A DNA stretch of 64,000 nt from Lachnospiraceae bacterium RM5 (lineage in GTDB: Bacteria; Bacillota; Clostridia; Lachnospirales; Lachnospiraceae): positions 130,684 to 194,683 of the forward strand of contig FOFK01000004.1 in the NCBI GenBank assembly GCA_900110975.1, read 5' to 3'. The notes under the pieces were generated by a model, which was not told the origin of the DNA, did no database searches, and worked only from the letters and a program-made list of their open reading frames with translations. A program made the translations under genes and the position numbers. Below are positions 1-9,019 of this stretch, piece after piece. Numbering within the stretch: the stretch's first letter is position 1; each line of letters starts with the position of its first letter.

Positions 1-100
1 GGTCATCGCCTTTCAGGCGATGACATATTCCAACATTTTCTCGCTATCCTCGAAAATGTCGCCGGGTCATCGCCTTTCAGGCGATGACATACGATGACAT
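1..100. repeat. Palindromic repeat cluster at left edge
   Basis: Two copies of a hairpin, arms GTCATCGCC and GGCGATGAC around TTTCA, lie at 2-24 and 66-88. Between them is an 8-bp inverted repeat, ACATTTTC (33-40) with GAAAATGT (52-59). A further partial copy, CGATGACAT, ends at 100. No T-run follows, so this reads more as a dispersed palindromic element than a simple terminator. It is cut by the window edge. Confidence 0.6.
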
Positions 101-118
101 AATATTAAATCTTTTTTA

Positions 119-147
119 TTGAGATGTAAACATTTTTATGGTACAAT
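119..147 (+). promoter_or_regulatory. Sigma-A promoter for the 190-1497 gene
   Basis: TTGAGA (119-124), a 17-bp spacer and TACAAT (142-147) give a near-consensus housekeeping promoter about 40 bp upstream of the first gene. Confidence 0.6.
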
Positions 148-189
148 TTATCTGTATATTGTGTTAATTTTAAGAAAGGAAATGTGAAA

Positions 190-1497
190 ATGGAAAATAA
201 CGAAAACAATGTAAATAACACAACTGAAAATCAGACTCCAGTTGAGACTTCGGTTGAAACACCAGTTGAGACTCCGGTTGAAACTCAGGAACAGACAATG
301 TTAAATGACCAGCCTATAGATTCAACAATTAATAATGTTTCATCTAACTCAGGCTCAAATAGCAAACTTATCAAGGGACTTATCATTGGTATAGTTGCAT
401 TTGTAGCTGTAGTTGGAATTGCTGTTGGAATACTTGTATTTGTATTAACAAGACCTATCAAGATTGACCTTAAGAAATATGTTGAGGTTAAATGTGAAGG
501 TGTAAATGAATACGGATACGTTGATGTAGACATTGATGAAGATCTTGAGGATGATATTAAGAAGGCATTAAAAGATAAGAATCATTATTCAAAGAGAAAT
601 CTTAGAAAAGTTGAAAAAGCAATTTCAAATTATAAGGTTAAGAATGACGGAGAACTTTCTAATGGCGATACAGTAAATGTAGTATTCAAAATTAATAATG
701 ATGTATTTAAAGAAATGGGAATTAAGTTTGAAAATACTACTATTTCAAAGAAAGTAAGCGGACTTAAGAAAGTTAAAAAGATTGATGCATTTGAAGATAT
801 TGATGTAAGTTTTTATGGTTCAGCTCCAAATGGAGGTGTAAGTGTTTATGGTGCACCAAATGGATTATATTATGATTATGAACCAGAAGATGGTTTAAGT
901 AATGGTGATGAAGTTACTGTTACAGTAAGATCCTGGTCAGATGACGAAGGTGAATTTGATAATTATGCAAAAGAATATGGATATGTACCAAAAGAAGAAT
1001 CTAAAACATTTACTGTTGAAGGACTTCCAACATATTTAATGGATCTTGAAAAAGATAAGGATGCTGTTGAAGATCTTAAGTCTGAAGCTGAAAAGAGCGT
1101 TAAAGAAGCATACTATGGATGGGATGTTGAGTATGAAAGCTCTGAATATCAGGGTGTATATCTTTCAACTCGTAAAGATGCTGATACTTATACATGGTAT
1201 ACAGATAGAATTGCTTATATATACAAAGTAAATCTTAAAGATGACAGCGATGCAAATAAGAAATATTCTATCTACATTTATTTAGCTGAGGATGATATTA
1301 AGTTAAATGAAGATGGAAAGCTTGATGAAGATAATTATATTTACTTCGATACAACATCTGATGAAGTTGTACTTGGCAAGAATTCATCCGGAAGTGATAT
1401 TGAAGCATATGGTTACAAGTCACTTGATGAAGCAAAATCAGCTGTTGAAAAACTTTTTGATGATGATGATATGGAAATCACAAACAGCTTTAAGTAA
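190..1497 (+). CDS. Single-pass membrane-anchored surface protein, function unknown
   Basis: The start is taken as ATG 190 because AAAGGA ends 9 bases upstream; an in-frame GTG at 184 is too close to it. The 435-residue product has a cytoplasmic Asn/Thr/Glu-rich N-terminus with an imperfect PVET repeat, one strongly hydrophobic segment at about residues 63-87, and a long acidic extracellular part. The outer part carries two copies of an LSNGD motif, seen in a group of Firmicutes TM-anchored proteins that often also have a zinc ribbon, which is absent here. No catalytic motif is visible. Promoter and terminator suggest a single-gene unit. A cell-envelope role is inference. Confidence 0.75.
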   Translation: MENNENNVNNTTENQTPVETSVETPVETPVETQEQTMLNDQPIDSTINNVSSNSGSNSKLIKGLIIGIVAFVAVVGIAVGILVFVLTRPIKIDLKKYVEVKCEGVNEYGYVDVDIDEDLEDDIKKALKDKNHYSKRNLRKVEKAISNYKVKNDGELSNGDTVNVVFKINNDVFKEMGIKFENTTISKKVSGLKKVKKIDAFEDIDVSFYGSAPNGGVSVYGAPNGLYYDYEPEDGLSNGDEVTVTVRSWSDDEGEFDNYAKEYGYVPKEESKTFTVEGLPTYLMDLEKDKDAVEDLKSEAEKSVKEAYYGWDVEYESSEYQGVYLSTRKDADTYTWYTDRIAYIYKVNLKDDSDANKKYSIYIYLAEDDIKLNEDGKLDEDNYIYFDTTSDEVVLGKNSSGSDIEAYGYKSLDEAKSAVEKLFDDDDMEITNSFK

Positions 1498-1521
1498 AAA
1501 ATTATAGGTTAACACTTATAT

Positions 1522-1577
1522 AAAAAGCCGGCCTTTAACATTAGAATTCTAATGAATAAAGGTCGGTTTTATTTTAA
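1522..1577 (+). terminator. Rho-independent terminator
   Basis: A long stem pairs about AAGCCGGCCTTTA with TAAAGGTCGGTTTT; its inner part includes TTAGAATTCTAA. It ends in a T-rich tract and closes the first transcription unit. Confidence 0.75.
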
Positions 1578-1615
1578 AATAATTTTAAGCTAACATAAAT
1601 GCAGGAGAATAAATT

Positions 1616-4162
1616 ATGGTTATTGGAATACTTGCTCATGTTGATGCAGGAAAAACAACATTATCTGAAGCGTTACTATACAAAAGTAATACCATAAGAA
1701 ACTTAGGTAATGTGGATAAGAAAAATTCATATATGGATACTGATGAAGTTGAAAAAGAGAGGGGTATAACAATATATTCCGGACAGGCAAGATTGAATCT
1801 GTCTAACAAGGAAGTTTATCTTTTAGATACACCGGGACATGTGGATTTTTCAATGGAAATGGAGAGAGCAATGAGTGTAATGGATTATGCCATTCTGCTC
1901 ATTGATGGAACAAAAAAAGTTCAAAGCCATACGTATACTTTATGGAATCTTTTGGAGATTTATAAAATCCCAACCATAATATTTGTTAATAAAATGGATA
2001 GGGATATTGCAGACAGTGGAGAGATATTTAAAAATATTAAAAATGAATTATCAGAAAATATTATTGATTTTGAAAATATACTAAGCGGAAATATTGAGAA
2101 TGAGACAGAGGAAAGCTTAGCTTCTTTTGATGAGCTTTTAATGGAGGAATACTTTGAAAAAAATTCTATTTCCAAAGAAAGTATTACAGCTGCCATAAAG
2201 AGAAGAAGTTTATATCCTGTATTGTTTGGAAGTGCTTTAAAATTAACGGGTATAGATAATATTTTTAAAATAATAGATGAGTATTTTGTAGAAGAAAATA
2301 TAAATGATAAGCAGAAACTAAAGGTTTTTAAAATATCAAGAGATGATAAAGGAAAACGTCTTACACATTTAAAGGTTGTTTCCGGAGTTGTTAATGTAAA
2401 AGATATTATAGATGAATCGGATGAAAAGATAAGTGAAATAAGAATATATTCAGGTGAAAAGTATGAAAGTGTTTCAAGTGTTAAAAGTGGAGCGGTTTGT
2501 GAGCTTTTAGGTCTTAAGAATTCAAAAGTAGGAAATGTTTATGAAGATGGGAAAATAATAGAGGTTGTTACTCCTGTAATGGATGCTTTTTTATGTTATA
2601 AATTGATACCTGTGACAAAGGTAAATACGTTAGAGTCTTTCTCTATTTTAAATCAGCTTGCGGAAGAAAATCCTTTATTAAAGCCAAGAATGATTAATGG
2701 TGAAATATTTATAAATACCATGGGAGATATTTATTTAGAAATATTAAAAAGAATATTAGAAGATAAATATGAAATAGAAGTAGAATTTGGAAAAGGAAAT
2801 GTTGTATATAAAGAAACGATTAAAGGAAGTGCCATTGGTGTAGGGCATTTCGAGCCTTTAAGACATTATGCGGAAATCCAGCTTTTAATAAAAGAAGGAG
2901 AGAAAAATAGTGGGATAATTGTTAATTCTGAAATTCCTCCTGATGAACTATCAATTAATTATCAGAAGAATGTTATCAGTTATCTTAAGGATAATGAATG
3001 TAAAGGTGTTTTGACAGGCAGTGAGCTTACAGATGTTTCTGTTACATTAGTATCAGGAAAGGCTCACTTAAAGCATACAATGGGTGGAGATTTCAGGGAA
3101 GCTACCATAAGGGCATACAGACAGGGACTTATGATGGCAGAAAATGTTCTTTTAGAGCCATATTATAGTTTTGGAATAAAAATTCCTCTTGATATGCTTG
3201 GAAAAACTTTAAATAATTTAGAAGAAATATATGGAAAGGTGAAATCTCCTGTTATAAATGAAAATGAAGCTGTAATAGAAGGAATTGCACCTGTAATTAC
3301 TTTTATGGAATATAGAAAGAATTTTATGGCATATACAAAGGGACTTGGGAAAATTCTTACTAAATTTCATGGATATCTGGAATGCCATAATGCAGATGAA
3401 GTTATAGAGAATATGGGATATCAGCCTGATGATGAGAATTTCCCTACAGGTTCTATTTTTTGTAAAAATGGTGCAGGTTATTATGTTCCATATAATGAGG
3501 TTTATGAAAAGATGCATCTTCCTTTTTATGGCTCTAAAAAAGAAGATGATTTCAGTGATTATGTTGTTGTAAAAAAGGAAAATAATGAGATATCCATAGG
3601 AGAAGATGAGATAAAAAAAATTATTTCAGGAGTTGGGGGGCAAAATAAAAATCAGAAGAAAAATACAGAGACTAAGAGAAAACATACTATATCTAAAGAA
3701 GATGTTGATGTGGAAATAAAAAATGAGCCTACTAAAATATATGAGAAGACAGAAAAAAAGAAAAAAGAAAAATGTCTTTTGGTTGATGGATATAATTTTA
3801 TTCATGCAAGGGATGATTTAAAAATTTATCTTGATGATTTAAATGCAGCAAGATGGAAACTTATTGATATTCTCGATAATTATTATGGTTATACAAAAGA
3901 AAAAATAGTTTTGGTTTTTGATGCTTATAATGTAGATAATAAGGAAGAGACAATAAATAAGATAAATAATGTTGAAGTTGTGTATACAAAAAAAGGTCAG
4001 ACAGCGGATTCGTATATAGAAAGATTTTCAACAAAATATAAAAATAAATATGACATTATGGTTGTTACAAATGACAATCTTGAAGGGTTAATTGCTTCCG
4101 GTAACAATGCAAAGGTTGTAAAAGTCCAAGATTTTAGCGAAATTCTAAAAAGTTATAGTTAA
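1616..4162 (+). CDS. TetM/EF-G-like translational GTPase fused to a C-terminal NYN (Rae1/YacP-type) nuclease domain
   Basis: Residues 1-640 form a translation-factor GTPase of the ribosomal-protection class: G1 AHVDAGKTT (7-15), ERGIT (48-52), DTPGH (71-75), NKMD (125-128), then EF-G domains III-V. A Lys/Glu-rich linker (about 640-718) leads to a roughly 130-residue NYN domain resembling Bacillus YacP/Rae1. It shows LLVDGYN (Asp724), VLVFDAYN, a TADSYIE segment and VVTNDN, supplying the acidic residues of PIN-like nucleases. Rae1 is a ribosomal A-site mRNA endonuclease and TetM also enters the A site, so the fusion is functionally coherent. Classical RPPs are about 640 residues without this tail. 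Tetracycline protection cannot be assumed. ATG 1616 has a CAGGAGA site 9 bases upstream. Confidence 0.85.
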   Translation: MVIGILAHVDAGKTTLSEALLYKSNTIRNLGNVDKKNSYMDTDEVEKERGITIYSGQARLNLSNKEVYLLDTPGHVDFSMEMERAMSVMDYAILLIDGTKKVQSHTYTLWNLLEIYKIPTIIFVNKMDRDIADSGEIFKNIKNELSENIIDFENILSGNIENETEESLASFDELLMEEYFEKNSISKESITAAIKRRSLYPVLFGSALKLTGIDNIFKIIDEYFVEENINDKQKLKVFKISRDDKGKRLTHLKVVSGVVNVKDIIDESDEKISEIRIYSGEKYESVSSVKSGAVCELLGLKNSKVGNVYEDGKIIEVVTPVMDAFLCYKLIPVTKVNTLESFSILNQLAEENPLLKPRMINGEIFINTMGDIYLEILKRILEDKYEIEVEFGKGNVVYKETIKGSAIGVGHFEPLRHYAEIQLLIKEGEKNSGIIVNSEIPPDELSINYQKNVISYLKDNECKGVLTGSELTDVSVTLVSGKAHLKHTMGGDFREATIRAYRQGLMMAENVLLEPYYSFGIKIPLDMLGKTLNNLEEIYGKVKSPVINENEAVIEGIAPVITFMEYRKNFMAYTKGLGKILTKFHGYLECHNADEVIENMGYQPDDENFPTGSIFCKNGAGYYVPYNEVYEKMHLPFYGSKKEDDFSDYVVVKKENNEISIGEDEIKKIISGVGGQNKNQKKNTETKRKHTISKEDVDVEIKNEPTKIYEKTEKKKKEKCLLVDGYNFIHARDDLKIYLDDLNAARWKLIDILDNYYGYTKEKIVLVFDAYNVDNKEETINKINNVEVVYTKKGQTADSYIERFSTKYKNKYDIMVVTNDNLEGLIASGNNAKVVKVQDFSEILKSYS

Positions 4163-4291
4163 ATTTGCTTATATTTAAATGATAATTTAAAGGTAAAGTG
4201 TAAAAAAGTGCTGAAATTACAGCGAATTCGAGAAATTCTTTTCTGTTTATGGTAAAATACCTATGCTAAAAAATAGAAAGGAATAAGAGAA

Positions 4292-7200
4292 ATGAGAAAC
4301 AAAAAACAGACACTTGTATCATTACTTGTGGCATCGATTTTTGCAACAACAATTTTTAGTAATGGTGTAGTTGCAAAAGCTGATGTTAATACTACAACGG
4401 AGGCAGAAGAGTCTACTTTATCTTTACATGAAGAAGACCTTTTGCATGCTACAGGTTTAACACAGGAAGATTTTGAATTATTTGAAGAGGAAGCGATAGA
4501 AAGCAAAAATTATGCATTTGCTGCAGATGATGCTTCTTTAATGGAGGATTATAGTTCTTTACCTTCTTATGTTGATAATTCACAGGGTGAAAATGGGAAA
4601 TATTTTCCTGAAGTTGGAAATCAGGGAGGTATTGGTTCGTGCCTTGCATGGTCAGACAAATATTATAATAAAACATATATGTATAACAGATACTTTGACA
4701 GAGAAGTTGATGAAACTAATACATTCTCTCCAAAGTGGGGACATGCTAATACAGATTGGTTAGAAGGATCTCTTACTATCGACAGATGCCCTATAACAAA
4801 TTTTACATCTGCATATGGTCCTAAAGGACATGATTTTTATGGTGACTGTGAAGCAGATCATATGGAAGCTGCTTTAAGTACAAATGATGGAAATGTGTTT
4901 ATATCATGCGGTAGAAATAAAGATGATGAAAAAATTCAGGTCAATAATGTTAATAGTCCTGATGTTGTTGTTTTAAAAGAAAGACTTGCAGCCGGTTCCA
5001 TCTTAGAACTTGCAACAGATGCATATTGGTTTAATTATTCTAATATTGATGGATCTTTAAATAGTGAAAATGCTAAATATAATAATGAGTCAATAATAGT
5101 TGCATGTGCAAATAAAACAGGAAGTAACAGAGGCGGACATGCAATGAATATCGTGGGATATGATGATAATATTGGAGTTGACTTAAATAAAAATGGTACT
5201 CTTGAAGAAGGGGAAATGGGTGCGTTTAAGGTTGTTAATTCATGGGGAAAGAATTGGGGAAATAAAGGATTTGTATGGATGGCCTATGATTCTTTAAATG
5301 AAGTTTCTTCATATTCAAATATAGGTACTGCTGAAGGTGAAGAAAGAGAACCTATTACTCAGTTTGTAACTGAGCTTATTTTTGATGATGATCATATGGA
5401 AAAATATAGAAATTCTATAGAGCCGGATAGATATTGTAAATATAATGTAACATCAAAGACTAAAAGTCTTAATTTGATTTTCCTTTCTCCAATAAAGTTT
5501 GGAATTGGACGTTTAAACCCTAATCATACTGTTGGTATAGGAGGTGGAGAACCTTATAGCGGAGTGTATAATTACAGAGGTGAAAAAAATACTGAATGTG
5601 ATGCTACAATTGTTAAAGAAGTTAAGAAAAACAGTTACATCCCTTGGAATATGTTCTATATTGGAAATGCCGGATATGAAGATAATATAACATTGAATAA
5701 CATTATATATGTTGATAATGTTGAACAGAAGGCATACAGTCTTAACTTAACTAGTAATCAATTAAATAAAGATACTGGAATATTTGATACAGAATATAAT
5801 TACTTAAATAATAGAACAGAAATTCCATATATTTCTAATATGGATGTTAGTTATGCGAATGATGTAATTAGTGTTATTTCTTCTGCAAAAGATACAGCAG
5901 GTGGAATGACATATTCATTATCATATGAAAATGAAGCTACAAATGAAACGGGAGTAGTAGGAAGTAATACTACAGGTAACTTTGAATTTGTGCCAGCTCA
6001 GTCAGGATATTACAGAGTTAAACTTACAGCAACTGATTCAAATGGAAAAACAAATTCAAAGACAAAATTAATTGATATTAAAGTAGCTGATCCACTTGTG
6101 GCAAATATTACAAGTGTAAGCGAAGGTAATCCATATAGTTATGTAAATATGACTGTTGAAGGTGGAACAGCACCTTATACATACAGTTTTGTTTATACAA
6201 GAAAAAGTAATGGCGAAGAATTAGATAAGAATAATGATATGCCTATTAATGGTAATTCATTTGGAGTTTCAGTCAATACTGATGCGTATGCAGCAAATCA
6301 TGGTGCTTATCCAACAGAAGGTTTTTCAGGATTAGGTATTAATAACGTAGTTATTACAGTTAAGGATGCCAATGGAAAAAGTGTTTCTATTTCAAGAGAT
6401 ATTGAAGTAAAACCTTTTGAAATAACAGGTATTGAAACAGATCTTTCTTCACCTCAAAAGGCAAATACTGCTATTAAACTTACAGCAAAATATCAAAACA
6501 GATTTAATGGATATATTTCGCGTATTCCGTTAAACTTTACATGGAAAATTACAAATAAAAAAACAGGTGAAGTAACAAATCTTCCTACACCTTATCCATC
6601 AGATTCAAATACATGGACACCTACAGAAGAAGGAAGCTATACAATAGAAGCAAGTGCATTTGATAGTGTAACTAATGCTTCATATTCTATAGATTATACT
6701 ATTAAAAATAATAAGACTATTGTTTATTATTCTAATCCAAACTGGAGTAATGCGAATATTCACTTTAAAACAGAGAATGGATCATGGACAGAAGTTCCGG
6801 GTGTAAGAATGCTTACAAGTGATGATGATGAATACACATGGATGTATGAAATAAATCTTTCAGAAAACAATAGTGAAAGTGTAGAAGTGTGCTTTAATAA
6901 TGGTGAAGGTTCATGGGATAGTAAAAATGCCACTAACTATCATTTAGGAAGTGGAGTTTATGGAATTAAAAATGGAAACATTGAAAATATTAATTTGAAA
7001 GTAACAGAGTTTACTATTGATAAACCATTAAATGTAGGTATTGATGAAACAAATAATATCACATGTACTGCAAAAGCTGAATTTGGTAGTGGAAATTACC
7101 TTTATAAATTTGGAGACATTTTCAACGGGAAAAAGTATTATAAGTATTATTATGATGATAGTGAAAAAGCATCAACACAGGCAATATCTTTATTATCTAT

Positions 7201-7891
7201 TTTAAGTACTGACTGGTTTGGAACAATTGGAACACATACATTATTTGTTGAAGTAACAGATGTTGAAACAGGAAAGACTGCAACAAAGACAATTGAAAAC
7301 TTTAATGTTAAACCGCTTGAAATTACATCATTTACATCAAATGCTTCTTCATCAGTAATAAGTGTTGGAACAAGTGTTACATTAAATGCCATAACTTCGT
7401 ATGAAGTGCCATACAGATACAATTCATATACATTTACACAGATTAAGGATGGTGTCAGAACACCTATCGGACAGTTTGAATATTATAATCATTATTCAAG
7501 AGTATGGACACCTACAGAAGCTGGAAACTATACTATTGAATATGCTGTACATGACGGGTATGGACAGGATGCCGTAGCAACACTTAACTTTACAGTAGTT
7601 GATAACTCTAAGGCAGTAATCTACTATAATAATGATTCATGGTCACAGGCAAATATTCATTATATGGTTGATGGTTCTTCATGGACAGAAGTTCCGGGTG
7701 TCAGCATGATTAGAACAGATGAAAAAGAAGGTTACAATTATAAATTTGTAATCGATTTAAATGGTGCTAATGGTGTGACAGTCTGCTTTAATGATGGAAA
7801 TGGAAATTGGGACAGCAGATATGGTGCGAATTACTATGTACACAGCGGAGTATCCGGAATAAAGAATGGAAGTATATATACATTGGATTAA
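4292..7891 (+). CDS. Secreted papain-family (C1) cysteine peptidase with Ig-like domains and two starch-binding (CBM25-type) modules
   Basis: A 1199-residue exported protein. Residues 1-30 are a signal peptide (basic start, hydrophobic core, AKA site), followed by an acidic propeptide-like stretch. The C1 catalytic domain (about 96-340) shows Gln111 and Cys117 in QGGIGSCLAW, His283 in RGGHAMNIVGY and Asn316 in NSWG. Several beta-sandwich (PKD/Ig-like) segments follow. Two modules at about 808-905 and 1106-1199 share WTEVPGV, VCFNxGxGxWDS and a final GIKNG, the pattern of CBM25/53-type starch binders. No sortase or TM anchor is visible, so the CBMs may hold the enzyme on starch. Shine-Dalgarno AGAAAGGA precedes ATG 4292. 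Protease assignment is firm; CBM family number is less so. Confidence 0.85.
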   Translation: MRNKKQTLVSLLVASIFATTIFSNGVVAKADVNTTTEAEESTLSLHEEDLLHATGLTQEDFELFEEEAIESKNYAFAADDASLMEDYSSLPSYVDNSQGENGKYFPEVGNQGGIGSCLAWSDKYYNKTYMYNRYFDREVDETNTFSPKWGHANTDWLEGSLTIDRCPITNFTSAYGPKGHDFYGDCEADHMEAALSTNDGNVFISCGRNKDDEKIQVNNVNSPDVVVLKERLAAGSILELATDAYWFNYSNIDGSLNSENAKYNNESIIVACANKTGSNRGGHAMNIVGYDDNIGVDLNKNGTLEEGEMGAFKVVNSWGKNWGNKGFVWMAYDSLNEVSSYSNIGTAEGEEREPITQFVTELIFDDDHMEKYRNSIEPDRYCKYNVTSKTKSLNLIFLSPIKFGIGRLNPNHTVGIGGGEPYSGVYNYRGEKNTECDATIVKEVKKNSYIPWNMFYIGNAGYEDNITLNNIIYVDNVEQKAYSLNLTSNQLNKDTGIFDTEYNYLNNRTEIPYISNMDVSYANDVISVISSAKDTAGGMTYSLSYENEATNETGVVGSNTTGNFEFVPAQSGYYRVKLTATDSNGKTNSKTKLIDIKVADPLVANITSVSEGNPYSYVNMTVEGGTAPYTYSFVYTRKSNGEELDKNNDMPINGNSFGVSVNTDAYAANHGAYPTEGFSGLGINNVVITVKDANGKSVSISRDIEVKPFEITGIETDLSSPQKANTAIKLTAKYQNRFNGYISRIPLNFTWKITNKKTGEVTNLPTPYPSDSNTWTPTEEGSYTIEASAFDSVTNASYSIDYTIKNNKTIVYYSNPNWSNANIHFKTENGSWTEVPGVRMLTSDDDEYTWMYEINLSENNSESVEVCFNNGEGSWDSKNATNYHLGSGVYGIKNGNIENINLKVTEFTIDKPLNVGIDETNNITCTAKAEFGSGNYLYKFGDIFNGKKYYKYYYDDSEKASTQAISLLSILSTDWFGTIGTHTLFVEVTDVETGKTATKTIENFNVKPLEITSFTSNASSSVISVGTSVTLNAITSYEVPYRYNSYTFTQIKDGVRTPIGQFEYYNHYSRVWTPTEAGNYTIEYAVHDGYGQDAVATLNFTVVDNSKAVIYYNNDSWSQANIHYMVDGSSWTEVPGVSMIRTDEKEGYNYKFVIDLNGANGVTVCFNDGNGNWDSRYGANYYVHSGVSGIKNGSIYTLD

Positions 7892-7975
7892 TTTCTATAT
7901 TGAATTAATTTCTATATTATATTAATTTCTATATATAATTAATTCCTAATTAAATTAATTCCTATATTAAATTAT
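7889..7975. repeat. AT-rich tandem repeat after the peptidase gene
   Basis: About five imperfect copies of an ATTAATTTCTATAT-like unit follow the stop codon directly, with the last copies changed to ATTAATTCCTA. No ORF or promoter is supported within it. Confidence 0.7.
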
Positions 7976-8023
7976 ATATACATTATTCAATTAAGAAGAT
8001 TTTAAGTTAATGATTTTAAACTA

Positions 8024-8064
8024 ATATATGGCCTCTTTATCGGTTATCCGGTAAAGAGGCTATA
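8024..8064 (+). terminator. Long stem-loop downstream of the peptidase gene
   Basis: ATATGGCCTCTTTATCGG pairs with CCGGTAAAGAGGCTATAT (16 of 18 positions) around a TTAT loop. There is no T-run, so it may be a processing or stability hairpin rather than an intrinsic terminator. Confidence 0.5.
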
Positions 8065-8155
8065 TGTATAATTAGAATAAGCTGGCAGATATTAGGCTTG
8101 GGTATTTAAGAATAGTTACATTGGTAAGAAATAATGAAATTCTAATTGGAAAGTG

Positions 8156-8198
8156 AAAAGCAATAATATTAGTCATATCCGATAATATTATTGCTTTT
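8156..8198. terminator. Bidirectional terminator-like hairpin
   Basis: AAAAGCAATAATATTA and TAATATTATTGCTTTT pair perfectly over 16 bp around an 11-nt loop, with A and T tracts on either side that would suit termination in both directions. Confidence 0.6.
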
Positions 8199-8250
8199 TA
8201 ATTATGAAATAAAGCAATTATTGGTAGCAAAGGCAATAATAATAGTTATA

Positions 8251-8416
8251 TTTAAAGAATTTATAGCTTCTAAACCATGAAAAAGCCGTATTTTAAAGAA
8301 AAAAGCAATAATATCTGCTGAATTCAAAGAATTTATAGCTTCTAAACTATAAAATGCCATATTTTAAAGAAAAAAAGCAATAATATTTAATATATTCAAA
8401 AAATTTATTGCTTATG
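8251..8416. repeat. 72-bp direct repeat, about 2.3 copies
   Basis: Units begin at 8251, 8323 and 8395 (exact 72-bp steps) with TTYAAAGAATTTATAGCTT, and each full unit contains AAAAGCAATAATAT, the arm of the hairpin at 8156. The array seems to have grown from that terminator-like element. Non-coding. Confidence 0.8.
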
Positions 8417-8566
8417 GCGGCCACGGCAGCCACGGTCGTATAATGGATGTTGAATGGCCACGGCGTCCATGGCCGTATAATGGCTGTTGAATGGCCACGC
8501 TGGCCACGGCCGTATAATGGTTGTTGAATGGCCACGGCGGCCACGGCCGTATAATGGCTGTTGAAT
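8414..8566. repeat. GC-rich 37-bp tandem repeat, about 4 copies
   Basis: Each unit reads GTTGAATGGCCACGGC followed by a variable triplet-sized core, then CCACGGCCGTATAATGGCT. GGCCACGG and CCRYGGCC arms make each unit an imperfect hairpin. Its GC content is strikingly above the flanks. A short reverse-strand reading frame across it is only a by-product of the repeat. Confidence 0.8.
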
Positions 8567-8587
8567 AGAACAATTATCAAGAAAAAG

Positions 8588-8655
8588 GAAATAAAGGTAA
8601 TAAAGATAATAAAGATAATAAAGATAATAAAGATAATAAAGGTGATTAAAGATAA
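8588..8655. repeat. 9-bp tandem repeat (AAAGATAAT)
   Basis: About seven imperfect copies of AAAGATAAT lie between the GC-rich repeat and the rpsJ promoter. The bases from 7892 to 8734 hold only repeats and hairpins; I see no gene in them. Confidence 0.75.
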
Positions 8656-8734
8656 TAAAAACAGTAATATTATTTAAGTATTTAATAAGAAGAAAGAATA
8701 AGAAAATAAATATTAAAAAAATTTTAAATTTTAC

Positions 8735-8763
8735 TTGAAAATTATTTTTAAATAATATATACT
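8735..8763 (+). promoter_or_regulatory. Main promoter of the S10 ribosomal operon
   Basis: TTGAAA (8735-8740), a 17-bp spacer and TATACT (8758-8763) form a strong sigma-A promoter. Transcription from about 8770 gives a 250-nt leader before rpsJ. Confidence 0.8.
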
Positions 8764-8769
8764 TACTCT

Positions 8770-9019
8770 TGCTGTGACATTGATAGCTTTGAAGCGAGAG
8801 GTTGCTGCAACATATAAAATATGATTGCAGGTTTTCCGTGGAGCGAATGTCAAGTTAGGAAACTGACGGCAAGTCACTGTACAAAAAGTCCAATACATAA
8901 TGGAAACAACGTGTCAATGACGTTTTTTTGAAAACAAAAAAGCGACACACACGGAAGAGTGTACAGTCACCGCTTGTCCGTACTGATTTCAAAAGTACGA
9001 AAAGGAGGCGACTTTTTTT
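8770..9019 (+). promoter_or_regulatory. Structured 5' leader of rpsJ (candidate r-protein autoregulatory RNA)
   Basis: A hairpin pairs CTGCAACATAT (8805-8815) with ATATGATTGCAG (8819-8830). A long-range helix can join ACGG-CAAG-ACTGTAC (8866-8882) to GTACAGT-CTTG-CCGT (8961-8981). It encloses a small AACGT/ACGTT stem (8908-8924) running into T7, which is terminator-like; GTGTC in it can also pair with GACAC just downstream. A last hairpin GTACT/AGTAC (8980-8998) precedes the AAAGGAGG site. This layout suits attenuation by a ribosomal protein (L4 does so in E. coli). Ligand and mechanism are inference. Confidence 0.6.

Noticed and set aside
1616-4162. Plain tetracycline-resistance gene (tetM/tetO)
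   Set aside because: The GTPase part is related, but the extra NYN domain, length of 848 and native base composition do not support an acquired resistance gene.
8347-8580. Reverse-strand 77-residue frame over the 37-bp repeat
   Set aside because: It is made of the tandem repeat itself, with a repeating peptide, no ribosome site and no promoter.
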